DNA of 59,898 bases from Chryseobacterium balustinum (GCF_900168205.1 NZ_FUZE01000025.1:1-59898); one strand, 5' to 3'; positions 35,490 through 43,533 are shown, counted from the first letter of the stretch. A program made the numbers and translations. The notes: generated from the letters alone by a model not told the origin.

Positions 35490-37529
35490 TTATTTTTTTA
35501 CTTTTAAAAAACTTGCATTGATTGCAACTACAACTGTGCTAACCGTCATTAAAACCGCACCTGCGGCTGGGCTTAACAATATGCCTTGCTTGTACAAAAC
35601 ACCTGCTGCCAAAGGCAATGAGATTACATTGTAACCCGTAGCCCAAATTAAATTCTGTATCATTTTACGATAGGTGGCTTTGCCAAATAAAATAAGATTT
35701 ACAACATCCTTAGGGTTACTGTTTACTAAAACAATACCTGCGGTTTCGGCTGCAATATCACTACCGCTTCCAACTGCAATACCAACATCTGCAATTGCCA
35801 ATGCTGGTGCATCGTTTACGCCATCACCTGTCATAGCTACGAATTCGCCATTGCTTTGCAGGTCTTTTATCTTTTCTAATTTTTGATGTGGTAATACTTC
35901 GGCAATAAAACTATCCATGCCCAACGTATCGCTTACACTTTTTGCTACCTTGTTATTATCACCGGTAAGTAAAATAGATTTGATATTATTTTCTTTCAAG
36001 GTCTTTATTGCTTCGGCAGCTTCAGGTCGAATTTCATCTGACAAAGCAATATAACCTGCCAACTCATTATTTACGATTACAAACACAACCGTTTCTGTGT
36101 CGTTGGCATTAAAGCCTTCGGGAATTGCTAAATTATTTTCTTTTAAATATCCCGGACTGACTATCAATATTTTTTCGCCTTCAACCATTGCTTCAACTCC
36201 TTTGCCTGTTATGGCATTAAAGTTTTCCGTTTCAGGAATGGTGATCGATAGGGCTTTTGCTTTTTGCAAAATGCCTGTTGCAATAGGATGTTCTGATTTT
36301 TGTTCTAATGCAGACGCAAGACGAATGATTTCATTTTCATTGAACTCTTTTTGCAGCGATACAATTTTTGACACTTCAAATCTTCCAACAGTTAATGTTC
36401 CTGTCTTGTCAAAAACGATAGTGGTTATTTTTCTTGAATTTTCAAACGCTGTACGATTTTTAATAAGTAAACCATTCTTAGCTGATAATGCTGTTGATTT
36501 TGCAACAACCAATGGTACTGCCAAACCCAAAGCATGAGGGCAGCAAATAACAATTACGGTTACCATTCTTTCCATTGCAAAGGCCAATGATTGGCCTGTG
36601 AGATACCAATATAAAAATGTGGCCACGCCTGTAACCAATGCAATGATGGTTAACCACCTTGCCGCTTTGTCTGCCAGTAGCTGCGTTTGTGATTTAGATT
36701 TTTGTGCATCATCAACCAACTTTATAACCTGCGATAAATAAGAGTCTTTTGCAGCATGAGAAACGGTAACCTTTATTGAGCCATTACCGTTGATCGCACC
36801 TGCAATTACTTTATCGCCTTTTACTTTTTGTACAGGTTTGCTCTCGCCTGTAAGCATACTTTCATTCAGATAACTTTCGCCTTCTAATATTATTCCATCT
36901 GCTGCTACTTTTTCACCCGGCTTTACTAAAATAATATCATTCTTTTTTAATGTGTCGGTCTTCACATCATGCACCATGTTTGGCATTACCATGTGTGCAT
37001 CGGCTGGCATTAACTGCACCAATAATTCTAATTCTTTTGAAGCTCCTGCAACGGATTTCATTTCTATCCAATGCCCCAAAAGCATGATGAGGATTAGAGT
37101 TGCCAATTCCCAAAAAAAATCCATGCCCTGCAAACCAAATACAATTGCCACACTGTAGGTGTAGGCAACGGTAATTGCGAAACCAATTAAAAACATCATG
37201 CCAGGATTCTTTGCTTTTACTTCGTCAACTAATCCTTTTAAGAACGGAAATCCTCCATACAAAAATACCACTGTTGATAATGCAAACAGGATGTATTGCG
37301 AACCTCCAAATTGCCAATTAACACCTATCCAATGCTGTATCATTTCTGATAAAAGCATAATCGGGATAGTAAGTATTAGTACTATATAAAATCGCTTTTT
37401 AAAATCTGCAATCATCATGGCATGATGATTATGACCTGCCATCCCCATTGATGGGTTTGCTCCATGATTCATATTGCTCATGTCATGCCCTGCGTGGTCT
37501 TCTTTTTTTACTTCATGTTGATGTTCCAT
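35490..37529 (-). CDS. Copper-translocating P1B-type ATPase (CPH type)
   Basis: A 679-residue P-type ATPase of the CopB-like P1B-3 group. The N-terminus is His/Met-rich (MEHQHEVKKEDHAGHDMSNM) and no HMA domain is present. The membrane metal motif is CPH at residues 330-332, followed by the phosphorylation motif DKTGTLT, TGES, and GDGVNDAPAL. The CPH motif and the copper neighbours point to Cu(I)/Cu(II) or Ag export to the periplasm. It is separated from the multicopper oxidase by 3 nt and is clearly different from the CPC-type ATPase at 27742-29787. Confidence 0.93.
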   Translation of the reverse strand: MEHQHEVKKEDHAGHDMSNMNHGANPSMGMAGHNHHAMMIADFKKRFYIVLILTIPIMLLSEMIQHWIGVNWQFGGSQYILFALSTVVFLYGGFPFLKGLVDEVKAKNPGMMFLIGFAITVAYTYSVAIVFGLQGMDFFWELATLILIMLLGHWIEMKSVAGASKELELLVQLMPADAHMVMPNMVHDVKTDTLKKNDIILVKPGEKVAADGIILEGESYLNESMLTGESKPVQKVKGDKVIAGAINGNGSIKVTVSHAAKDSYLSQVIKLVDDAQKSKSQTQLLADKAARWLTIIALVTGVATFLYWYLTGQSLAFAMERMVTVIVICCPHALGLAVPLVVAKSTALSAKNGLLIKNRTAFENSRKITTIVFDKTGTLTVGRFEVSKIVSLQKEFNENEIIRLASALEQKSEHPIATGILQKAKALSITIPETENFNAITGKGVEAMVEGEKILIVSPGYLKENNLAIPEGFNANDTETVVFVIVNNELAGYIALSDEIRPEAAEAIKTLKENNIKSILLTGDNNKVAKSVSDTLGMDSFIAEVLPHQKLEKIKDLQSNGEFVAMTGDGVNDAPALAIADVGIAVGSGSDIAAETAGIVLVNSNPKDVVNLILFGKATYRKMIQNLIWATGYNVISLPLAAGVLYKQGILLSPAAGAVLMTVSTVVVAINASFLKVKK

Positions 37530-37619
37530 ATAAATAATTTTATTTGCAACAATCTTTTTTGCGAATATAGATTGCTTTAAAAGTGCTGATTAATATTTTT
37601 TTGATTTTGTGCATTGCTT

Positions 37620-38090
37620 TCAATTTTCTGTTGAAAGGCTGTCTGCTTTTTTGTTCATCCAATTCATTAACAAACTTTTTTGCTCTTTTGAGAGCTGTGC
37701 ATTTCTGTGCATTATTTTATAAGAACCTAAAGGCATTTCTTCGTCTTTAATTTGGTTTGCTATTGCTCTCAATTTACTTATTTGCCTTCGACTACTAAAA
37801 CTGCCAAACTCACTAAAGTTTAATTGTTCCTTGCCGTTATCAATATGCTTTTTCATCAGCCACGCCATTGGTTGAATGTTGGAATACCAAACATTATTGG
37901 TATTGTTGCTATGACAATCGTAACAGGCATTTTGTAAGATGTTTTGCACATTTGGCGGAACGGTATAAACTTTCGAAAAATCGGCCGTGTAAACCTGCCC
38001 CTTATCTACATTAAGGGCAGGCTGATAAAACTGAATTGCAATAAAAATAAACAGCAGTATTGCCAATATTATCTTTAATACTTTCTTCAT
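37620..38090 (-). CDS. Haem-binding domain protein
   Basis: A 156-residue protein with an N-terminal membrane or signal helix (VLKIILAILLFIFIAIQF) and a single CxxCH haem site, CYDCHSNNT, near residue 57. The following WYSNIQPMAWLMKKHI and NFSEFGSF segments are typical of the small 'haem_bd' family of Bacteroidota. It probably faces the periplasm as a c-type cytochrome-like protein. Its role in copper resistance is unknown, though such genes are common in these operons. Confidence 0.85.
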   Translation of the reverse strand: MKKVLKIILAILLFIFIAIQFYQPALNVDKGQVYTADFSKVYTVPPNVQNILQNACYDCHSNNTNNVWYSNIQPMAWLMKKHIDNGKEQLNFSEFGSFSSRRQISKLRAIANQIKDEEMPLGSYKIMHRNAQLSKEQKSLLMNWMNKKADSLSTEN

Positions 38091-38091
38091 T

Positions 38092-38751
38092 TTAGAACTC
38101 TTTTTTTACAGAGCCACAGCTAAGCATCTTACTACCATAGTAGGGGTTTTTGATAGCTTTGGCTTCGCTAATCCAAACCGCACCTTTACTGTCATTGTAC
38201 ATCGGACAATAATCCTGATATAATTTTTGAGTAGTTCCAAACAGTGTAATAAGGTCGGAAACGTCTTTACTTAATGATGCTAAATGCTCTCTTTGATGGT
38301 CTATTTTGCCAGCATTGTCGCCAATGTGTTCTGCATTTTCCTTAGCATTTTCGAAAATATCCATAAACTCTTTATGCTTTTTGGCGGGTACGTTTTTCAT
38401 ATCCACCTTGCTTAAAGTGGCAAAAAGTTGTTTTCCTGCATTAGCAGCTGCTTTGTCATTGTCAGCAACGAGTGCATTTTTTAAAGCCAGATAATCCTTT
38501 ACAATGGGTTCAATAGAGAAATTTTGTGCTTGCTCTTTTTTAGCAGATTTTTCCACCTTTTGAGATACTGTATCCCTTGAAGTAACGATAGCTGCTGTGT
38601 CACTTTGTGCTGATGATGACAAATCTTGAGTTTCAAGTACCGCTGTACTATTATTAGCTTGCTCGTTGTTTTTTTTTGAAGACTGATTGCACGAAACTGT
38701 TATTGTTGCAACCGTTGCCATTGCGATGATGGAGAAAAATATATTTTTCAT
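38092..38751 (-). CDS. DUF3347 lipoprotein
   Basis: A 219-residue predicted lipoprotein (lipobox TVSC at about residue 21). After a Ser/Ala-rich linker the DUF3347 domain covers about residues 80-219, with the hallmark end YCPMYNDSKGAVW and PYYGSKMLSCG. The Cys, Met and His residues in this end may bind copper. DUF3347 proteins recur in CusA/CopA-type operons. It starts the 1-nt-spaced pair with the haem-binding gene. The protein at 39325-40194 carries a second DUF3347 domain. Confidence 0.85.
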   Translation of the reverse strand: MKNIFFSIIAMATVATITVSCNQSSKKNNEQANNSTAVLETQDLSSSAQSDTAAIVTSRDTVSQKVEKSAKKEQAQNFSIEPIVKDYLALKNALVADNDKAAANAGKQLFATLSKVDMKNVPAKKHKEFMDIFENAKENAEHIGDNAGKIDHQREHLASLSKDVSDLITLFGTTQKLYQDYCPMYNDSKGAVWISEAKAIKNPYYGSKMLSCGSVKKEF

Positions 38752-38790
38752 TTTAATGCTATTTAATGTTATTAAAGAAATTTTTGTTGT

Positions 38791-39312
38791 TTACTTGTTT
38801 TCAAATTCTTTCAGCTTTCGCTTCATAAATTCGATTTCCTTTGCTTGTGTTTCCAGTATGTTCTTTTGTAGCTCAATTAATTCGGGGTCGGTAAGCTTTG
38901 CTTTTTCAGACATTAATAATGCGGCTGCGTGATGCGGTATCATCCCTTTTACAAATTCCTTATCGCCCACATTTATTTGCTCCCGAATACCAAACCAAGA
39001 AAAGATGCCAATCGCAAAGGAAACCGTTATGATTGCCCAGTTGATTTTTTTGTTTTCATACATTCCTTTCATTATCAATAGTTCTATGATCAACATTGCA
39101 GAAATCATCAGCAATGTCATATATAAATTATTGATGTTCAGGATAAGGTTCTGTAAGCCGTCAATCATAGCATACATAATGAAGTACATAGCTATGAACA
39201 TAGCAACAGCCATTACAGTAAAGCGTTTGTACATTGCTAAAGAATGATTAGTATTATGCTTTTCATTCTTATGATTGTGTTGTATTTCGTGTTGGTTTTC
39301 CATACTTTCCAT
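38791..39312 (-). CDS. DUF305 membrane protein
   Basis: A 173-residue protein with a His-rich N-terminus (HEIQHNHKNEKHNTNH), three hydrophobic helices and a C-terminal DUF305 region with KGMIPHHAAALLMSEKA, whose paired histidines are the family hallmark. DUF305 proteins are found with copper and other metal resistance genes. Translation may start at the ATG at 39312 or at the fourth codon (39303); I cannot decide. Confidence 0.85.
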   Translation of the reverse strand: MESMENQHEIQHNHKNEKHNTNHSLAMYKRFTVMAVAMFIAMYFIMYAMIDGLQNLILNINNLYMTLLMISAMLIIELLIMKGMYENKKINWAIITVSFAIGIFSWFGIREQINVGDKEFVKGMIPHHAAALLMSEKAKLTDPELIELQKNILETQAKEIEFMKRKLKEFENK

Positions 39313-39324
39313 AACAATTGCGTT

Positions 39325-40194
39325 TTATTTGTTATTAATAGTTTCCTGTACGCTTCCGCAAGTAAGCATTTTGGAGCCGTAATACGGATTTTTAATTGCT
39401 TCTTCTTTGCTTAGCCAATTTGCTCCTTTACCATTATTGTACATTGGGCAATGCTGATAATAAACAGGTGTTTCTTGTTTTGAAACTTTGGCTAATTCGT
39501 ACATATTATTAGCCAGTAAAGCGAAAATTTCTCTTTGTTTGGTAACATCTTTTGCTACTGCAATTTTTTCTGAATTAGCAGTTAAATCTTTCATTACTTT
39601 CATCCAAACGGTATGTTCTTCGTTGGAAAGTTTTGTCATTTCTACTGCTTTAATTGCTTTTATCAGTTCAGAAGCTTTTGCGGATGAAGTACCTGCGTCG
39701 GTTTTCACCAAAGCATCTTTCACAGAAAAATAATTATCGAAAACTGCTTTCAGTTGTGGTGCATTTTGGGTAGTTGTCATTTCTTTTGAGTTGTGGTTAC
39801 CGTGTTCTGCTTTCATATCCATATTTGCAACTTCAACTTTTGCAACTGGTTTTAATTCTCTGTTGTATTGGCAGCATCCGGATAGTTTAGCATATACATC
39901 ATCTGGAGCTAAAAATTTCTCGCTGTCGTACCCTGCTAAAGCAATACGTTTCAGTATTTCATCCTGGCTTGTTTTTTTATCATCGTATTTAAGTGTAGCC
40001 ATTTTGGTGTCTTTATTCCATTCTACTGTGGCTACATTTTTTACGTTTCCTGCTTTTTCAATTGTGGTTTTACACATATCACAGTTACCATATATTTTTA
40101 CGGTTTCTGTTTTTGCATTTTTGATTTGTGCAAAACTGTTTACTGCTGATAGTAATACGGTGATTACCATCAATATTTTTGATATTGACTTCAT
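39325..40194 (-). CDS. HMA-DUF3347 fusion protein, exported
   Basis: A 289-residue exported protein. A signal peptide (ILMVITVLLSAVNSFA) precedes a heavy-metal-associated domain with the copper motif GNCDMCKT, and DUF3347 follows from about residue 140, ending in HCPMYNNGKGANW and PYYGSKMLTCG. I placed the start at 40194 (MKSISKILM), because the open frame to 40260 adds residues without signal-peptide character. A periplasmic copper carrier or scavenger is likely. Confidence 0.85.
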   Translation of the reverse strand: MKSISKILMVITVLLSAVNSFAQIKNAKTETVKIYGNCDMCKTTIEKAGNVKNVATVEWNKDTKMATLKYDDKKTSQDEILKRIALAGYDSEKFLAPDDVYAKLSGCCQYNRELKPVAKVEVANMDMKAEHGNHNSKEMTTTQNAPQLKAVFDNYFSVKDALVKTDAGTSSAKASELIKAIKAVEMTKLSNEEHTVWMKVMKDLTANSEKIAVAKDVTKQREIFALLANNMYELAKVSKQETPVYYQHCPMYNNGKGANWLSKEEAIKNPYYGSKMLTCGSVQETINNK

Positions 40195-40289
40195 TTTGAA
40201 AATTTTAAAATTAATAAGATATATAAAAGGATTGCGAAAACCGGATTTAGTTCTCGACAAGACGTAACTGTGGCTAACAAGCCATAGTT

Positions 40290-40682
40290 TTATCCTATTT
40301 TAGGCGGTTGCCAAAAAGAATGGTAACCCGAAGAATAATAGGTTTGTTTGAAACCGAATTTTTGCGTTTTAATTTCTGCAAAGTGGTTTTCTGTTTTTAT
40401 ATCTACCAGTATAGGTAAACTTAATGAAGATGAAGAAGTGCTACATTTGCAAGAACTGTGTTTACACTTACCGTTGCAGTCGTGACCATCGTTGCACTTA
40501 GTACAGGACTGATTCTTACATCTGCTTTTATGTTCTGATTTTGAATATTGATCTTTAGAGCAACTTTTCTGTTCTGTATTAGCTGTTTTTTTTGCACAAG
40601 CATAGCTTAAGCTGGGAATTAGAAAAAAGCCCAAACATAGTAAGATAATAAAGCTGATATGTTTACTAAAAGTTTTCAACAC
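40290..40682 (-). CDS. Cys-rich exported protein, first gene of the copper operon
   Basis: A 130-residue protein starting at GTG, with a signal sequence (FIILLCLGFFLIPSLSYA) and a mature part with 12 cysteines in a 55-residue stretch (for example CKNQSCTKCNDGHDC and CKHSSCKC), a probable metal-binding region. It ends in SFWQPPKIG, like the DUF6660-type protein at 21646-21972. A TAATTTTG box on the minus strand at 40692-40685 lies only 2 nt before the GTG, as also seen for that other gene. Function is inferred from position and composition only. Confidence 0.75.
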   Translation of the reverse strand: MLKTFSKHISFIILLCLGFFLIPSLSYACAKKTANTEQKSCSKDQYSKSEHKSRCKNQSCTKCNDGHDCNGKCKHSSCKCSTSSSSLSLPILVDIKTENHFAEIKTQKFGFKQTYYSSGYHSFWQPPKIG

Positions 40683-40854
40683 AACAAAATTATGAAATTA
40701 TTTCTTTTTGATAGTTATAATATGATTATTTTATTTAAGTAAATGCAATAAGAGAGCTAGATTTGTTATCATTGGCAAAGTATGATGGTAATTATTTGAT
40801 AATTCTTAATAAAATAGAATTTAATATAGCACCTACACTAGCATCTTTAAAAAT

Positions 40855-40887
40855 AAAACCCTGTAAATCAGTAATTTACAGGGTTTT
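40855..40887 (-). terminator. Element-supplied terminator after ssrA
   Basis: A perfect 14-bp stem (40855-40868 with 40874-40887, core CCCTGTAAAT) abuts the attR core. Read on the minus strand it follows the tmRNA 3' end and is followed by ATTTTTAAA. Its sequence is unlike the hairpin at attL, so the element brings its own terminator. The stretch 40693-40854 holds only this end region and no gene. Confidence 0.75.
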
Positions 40888-40902
40888 AAGTGGAGTTGGA
40901 GG
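40885..40902. repeat. attR core at the 3' end of ssrA
   Basis: The exact 18-bp partner of 14143-14160. It covers the 3' strand of the tmRNA acceptor stem (40891-40902) plus a few bases downstream, so insertion regenerates a complete tmRNA gene. Confidence 0.88.
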
Positions 40903-41289
40903 GATTCGAACCCTCGTCCAAACAAGCAATACATAAGATTTCTACATGCTTATTTTGCTATTGGTTTTCGAATATAAGCAGAGAGCAAACACCCAACTTA
41001 TATCTTATCTTCTAAAGTTTTCGAGTCTTGGCCGAAGCTTCCAAAACCTTATTTCTGCATTACTATATCTCAGAATCAAACGCCGCAAAACAGAGCATTT
41101 GTGAGACATCTTGCTTCCCTACTGAAATCTTCGGGAAAACGCTTGATCTACTATACTTCGATATTAAGCTGCAAGAGCGAACTCTTCGTTGCCAGTTAAA
41201 ATTTTGTAGCAAGGGATTAAAGAGATCGCGCTACGGTTCTCTGCATGCTTACTTACCCATTGGTCTTGCTGTCGAAACCAGTCAACCCC
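40891..41289 (-). ncRNA. ssrA: Transfer-messenger RNA (tmRNA)
   Basis: tmRNA frees stalled ribosomes and tags the incomplete protein. The 5' end GGGGTTGACTGGTTTCGAC (from 41289) and the 3' end with the T-arm GGTTCGAATCCC and CAACTCCA form the tRNA-like domain with a 7-bp acceptor stem; CCA is not encoded. The tag frame runs from 41193 to 41164 and reads GNEEFALAA then TAA, a typical ALAA ending. Length 399 nt. Its 3' end is the insertion site of the element to the left. Confidence 0.95.
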
Positions 41290-41303
41290 ATAGATTAGTA
41301 ATG

Positions 41304-41311
41304 CAAATATA
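41304..41311 (-). promoter_or_regulatory. -7 promoter box for ssrA
   Basis: TATATTTG on the minus strand ends 15 nt before the tmRNA 5' end. A clear TTTG -33 box is not seen. Confidence 0.5.
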
Positions 41312-41383
41312 CGTTTTTTTTGTTAAAATTAAATTCACTTTGAAGTAACTTTTGTAAAAAAATAAAATTTAAGCATAGATAGT

Positions 41384-41414
41384 TTTGTAGTTTCACAAAA
41401 AACCTTTAGTTTTG
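41384..41414 (+). promoter_or_regulatory. Promoter of rpsU
   Basis: TTTG at 41384-41387, a 19-nt spacer, and TAGTTTTG at 41407-41414 match the Bacteroidota consensus; the rpsU ATG is 24 nt downstream. Confidence 0.7.
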
Positions 41415-41437
41415 CAATCCAAAATGAGATGTAAATT

Positions 41438-41635
41438 ATGTTAATAATACCTGTAAAGGATGGTGAATCCATCGATAGAGCACTTAAAAAATACAAGAGA
41501 AAATTTGATAAAACTGGTACAGTTCGTCAATTAAGATCTAGACAAGCTTTTATTAAGCCTTCTGTAACTCTTAGACAATCTAGGCTGAAAGCAGCTTATA
41601 AGCAAAGAGGATTAAGCAAGGAAGAGCAAGCTTAA
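41438..41635 (+). CDS. rpsU: 30S ribosomal protein bS21
   Basis: A 65-residue, very basic protein of the small ribosomal subunit, with MLIIPVKDGESIDRALKKY at the start and the KRKFDKTGTVRQLRSRQAF segment typical of bS21. In Bacteroidota bS21 has been linked to sequestering the anti-Shine-Dalgarno sequence, which fits the lack of Shine-Dalgarno sites in this genome. A terminator follows at 24 nt. Confidence 0.95.
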   Translation: MLIIPVKDGESIDRALKKYKRKFDKTGTVRQLRSRQAFIKPSVTLRQSRLKAAYKQRGLSKEEQA

Positions 41636-41658
41636 GAAATTTTCTTAAACACATACTG

Positions 41659-41700
41659 AATCACTTCTTAAATAGTTATATTTGAGAAGTGATTTTTTTG
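41659..41700 (+). terminator. Terminator after rpsU
   Basis: A 10-bp stem AATCACTTCT/AGAAGTGATT (41659-41668 with 41685-41694) is followed by seven T. It reaches into the open frame of the next gene, which supports the later start chosen for xerC. Confidence 0.75.
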
Positions 41701-41718
41701 TTTTTTATACTTACCAAA

Positions 41719-42606
41719 ATGCGAAATAAATTTTTAGATTATTTACAGTTTGAAAAAAGGTATTCGCCTCATACCATTATAAGTTATCGTCGAGATCTTG
41801 ACGATTTTTATTCTTTTTATCTTAAAACCGAATCGTCAGAAGATTTACTTAAAGTCGATAAAAAGATAATAAGAAATTTTGTTGTTGAGCTTAGTGAAAA
41901 CGGGATTTCCAAAAGAACGGTCAATCGAAAGCTTTCTACGCTTCGCAGTTTTTATCTATTCCTTCTAAAACTAGGCGAAATTGAAGTTTCTCCGGTTGAA
42001 AGTATATCTTCATTAAAATTTTATCCCGAAAAGCAAATTCCCATCTCTCAGGAAGAAATGGAGGTCTTGCAGGATGAAATTTTTTCTAATGTAGAAGATT
42101 TGCTTGAAAAATCTATTGTTGAAGTTTTATACCAAACCGGAATTAGGAAATCCGAACTTTGTGGCTTAATATTTGAACGAGTGAACTTAGAAGAAAATGA
42201 GCTGAAAATTTTAGGAAAAGGTAATAAAGAAAGATATATACCGATTTCTGAAAATTTGAGTTCTTTGCTTAAAGACTATTGTAAGATACGAAAACCACAA
42301 GAGGAATTTAAGTCTTATTTTTTTATCAATAAAAAGGGAAAAAAACTCACAGAAAAATTTGTCTATGTAGTAGTTAATAAGTACCTTAGTCTTATAACTT
42401 CTAAACAAAAAAGAAGTCCTCATATTTTAAGGCACAGCTTCGCGACGCATGTTTTAGATAATGGGGCAGAGATATCAAAAGTTAAAAAAATATTGGGTCA
42501 TTCAAGTCTTGCAAGCACACAAGTGTACACTAATGCCAATATTGAACAGTTGAAAAAAGTGTTTAATCAGTCTCATCCAAGAGCAATTAAAAAAGAAGAA
42601 TTATGA
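41719..42606 (+). CDS. xerC: Chromosomal tyrosine recombinase XerC/XerD
   Basis: A 295-residue recombinase of the kind that resolves chromosome dimers at dif. The core-binding domain begins NKFLDYLQFEKRYSPHTI; catalytic residues are in TGIRKSEL (Arg), HILRHSFATH (His, Arg), LGHSSLASTQVYTN (His, Tyr). I chose the ATG at 41719 because the upstream part of the frame overlaps the rpsU terminator. XerC and XerD are hard to tell apart by eye, so the symbol is tentative. It overlaps hpf by 4 nt (ATGA). Confidence 0.88.
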   Translation: MRNKFLDYLQFEKRYSPHTIISYRRDLDDFYSFYLKTESSEDLLKVDKKIIRNFVVELSENGISKRTVNRKLSTLRSFYLFLLKLGEIEVSPVESISSLKFYPEKQIPISQEEMEVLQDEIFSNVEDLLEKSIVEVLYQTGIRKSELCGLIFERVNLEENELKILGKGNKERYIPISENLSSLLKDYCKIRKPQEEFKSYFFINKKGKKLTEKFVYVVVNKYLSLITSKQKRSPHILRHSFATHVLDNGAEISKVKKILGHSSLASTQVYTNANIEQLKKVFNQSHPRAIKKEEL

Positions 42607-42893
42607 AGATTTCAGTACAAGCAATCGGCTTAACTCCACACGAACCACTAGAGTCACATGTAGACAAAAAAGTAAGTAAACTAGGTACTTTTTATGACAA
42701 AATTCAGGAATGTAAAGTTTTTTTGAAAGTTGAAAACAATGCAGACAAAATAAATAAAACCAGCGAATTGATTTTGGTCGTTCCAGGTGATGATATTGTA
42801 GTAAAAAAGACATCTTCGAGTTTTGAAGAAAGTTTAGATCTTTGTGTTGATGCGGCTAAGAAACTGTTAATCAAGAAAAAAGAACTAGCATAG
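42603..42893 (+). CDS. hpf: Ribosome hibernation promoting factor, short form
   Basis: A 96-residue protein of the HPF/RaiA family that binds idle ribosomes. The fold starts MKISVQAIGLTPHEPLESHV and ends with the charged SFEESLDLCVDAAKKLL. It is the short form, without a C-terminal dimerisation domain. Its start overlaps the xerC stop, so the two genes are translationally coupled. Confidence 0.88.
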   Translation: MKISVQAIGLTPHEPLESHVDKKVSKLGTFYDKIQECKVFLKVENNADKINKTSELILVVPGDDIVVKKTSSSFEESLDLCVDAAKKLLIKKKELA

Positions 42894-42923
42894 TAAAAAA
42901 AGTAAAAAAACTTTGATAAAAAG

Positions 42924-42955
42924 TTTGAGATTTCAAAAAATCTGTTCTATATTTG
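42924..42955 (+). promoter_or_regulatory. Promoter of the tRNA cluster
   Basis: TTTG at 42924-42927, a 20-nt spacer and TATATTTG at 42948-42955 match the consensus. The first tRNA begins 46 nt downstream. Confidence 0.7.
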
Positions 42956-43000
42956 CAATCGCAAAAAAGAACATCGATCTTTTGAAATCTTTTTAATTTT

Positions 43001-43074
43001 GCCTCCATAGCTCAGTTGGCTAGAGCAGCTGATTTGTAATCAGCAGGTCGTGGGTTCGAGTCCCTCTGGAGGCT
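43001..43074 (+). tRNA. tRNA-Thr (TGT), first copy
   Basis: A 74-nt cloverleaf: acceptor GCCTCCA/TGGAGGC, anticodon loop TTTGTAA with anticodon TGT, T-arm GGTTCGAGTCC. CCA is not encoded. Part of a duplicated Thr-Tyr-Gly unit. Confidence 0.96.
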
Positions 43075-43094
43075 CAATTTAATATAAAATATCT

Positions 43095-43175
43095 GGGGAG
43101 ATTCCAGAGTGGCTAAATGGGACTGACTGTAACTCAGTTGCTTCGGCTTCGCAGGTTCGAATCCTGCTCTCCCCA
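43095..43175 (+). tRNA. tRNA-Tyr (GTA), first copy
   Basis: An 81-nt class II tRNA with acceptor GGGGAGA/TCTCCCC, anticodon loop CTGTAAC (anticodon GTA) and a long variable arm. CCA is not encoded. Confidence 0.96.
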
Positions 43176-43208
43176 CATTTTATATTAAAAAATAATTAAA
43201 AAAAAGTC

Positions 43209-43239
43209 TTGCAGGTTCGGAATAATTTTTCTAGATTTG
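43209..43239 (+). promoter_or_regulatory. Promoter before the first tRNA-Gly
   Basis: TTG at 43209-43211, a 20-nt spacer and TAGATTTG at 43232-43239. The second unit has a like promoter at 43636-43667, spacer 21 nt. Confidence 0.55.
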
Positions 43240-43273
43240 CAAACCGTTAACCAATAGTTTTGGAAACAAAATT

Positions 43274-43346
43274 GCGAAAGTAGCTCAGTTGGTAGAGCGT
43301 CAGCCTTCCAAGCTGAATGTCGCGAGTTCGACCCTCGTCTTTCGCT
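43274..43346 (+). tRNA. tRNA-Gly (TCC), first copy
   Basis: A 73-nt cloverleaf with acceptor GCGAAAG/CTTTCGC and anticodon loop CTTCCAA (TCC). A short hairpin with a T tract follows. Confidence 0.96.
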
Positions 43347-43439
43347 CAAATTTCACACCGCATTAGGCGTGATTTTTTTAACAGCTGTCATAGCGCAGAG
43401 TAGAATTTCTCTGAAAGCGTACAGTTTTAGTTTTAAATT

Positions 43440-43513
43440 GCCTCCGTAGCTCAGCTGGCTAGAGCAGCTGATTTGTAATCAGCAGGTCGTGGGTTCGAGT
43501 CCCTCTGGAGGCT
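43440..43513 (+). tRNA. tRNA-Thr (TGT), second copy
   Basis: Nearly identical to the copy at 43001; differs by GCCTCCG in place of GCCTCCA (a G-U closing pair) and CAGCTGG in place of CAGTTGG in the D-arm. Confidence 0.96.
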
Positions 43514-43533
43514 CAATTTAATATAAAATATCT

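Larger units (their letters stand above)
14143..40902. mobile_element. Integrative mobilisable element in ssrA carrying metal resistance and a dCas12f-sigma module
   Basis: The element is bounded by 18-bp direct repeats and carries, in order: tyrosine integrase, an unknown protein, HTH protein, SF3-type helicase, iteron-like repeats, Toprim primase, candidate oriT, MobC-like protein, relaxase, divalent-metal efflux operon, guide RNA/dCas12f/sigma module, XRE regulator and copper operon. There are no conjugation (tra/VirB) genes, so transfer would depend on a helper. Length is about 26.7 kb. Insertion into the 3' end of the tmRNA gene is a common habit of tyrosine recombinases. The element keeps ssrA intact and supplies its own terminator after it. 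Confidence 0.88.

Noticed and set aside
35674..37389. Several plus-strand frames opposite the copper ATPase
   Set aside because: Antisense shadows without start signals or domains.
14143..40902. Self-transmissible conjugative element
   Set aside because: No coupling protein or type IV secretion genes are seen; only mobilisation functions are present.
41028..41348. 106-residue frame on the plus strand over ssrA
   Set aside because: It is antisense to the tmRNA gene and its promoter.
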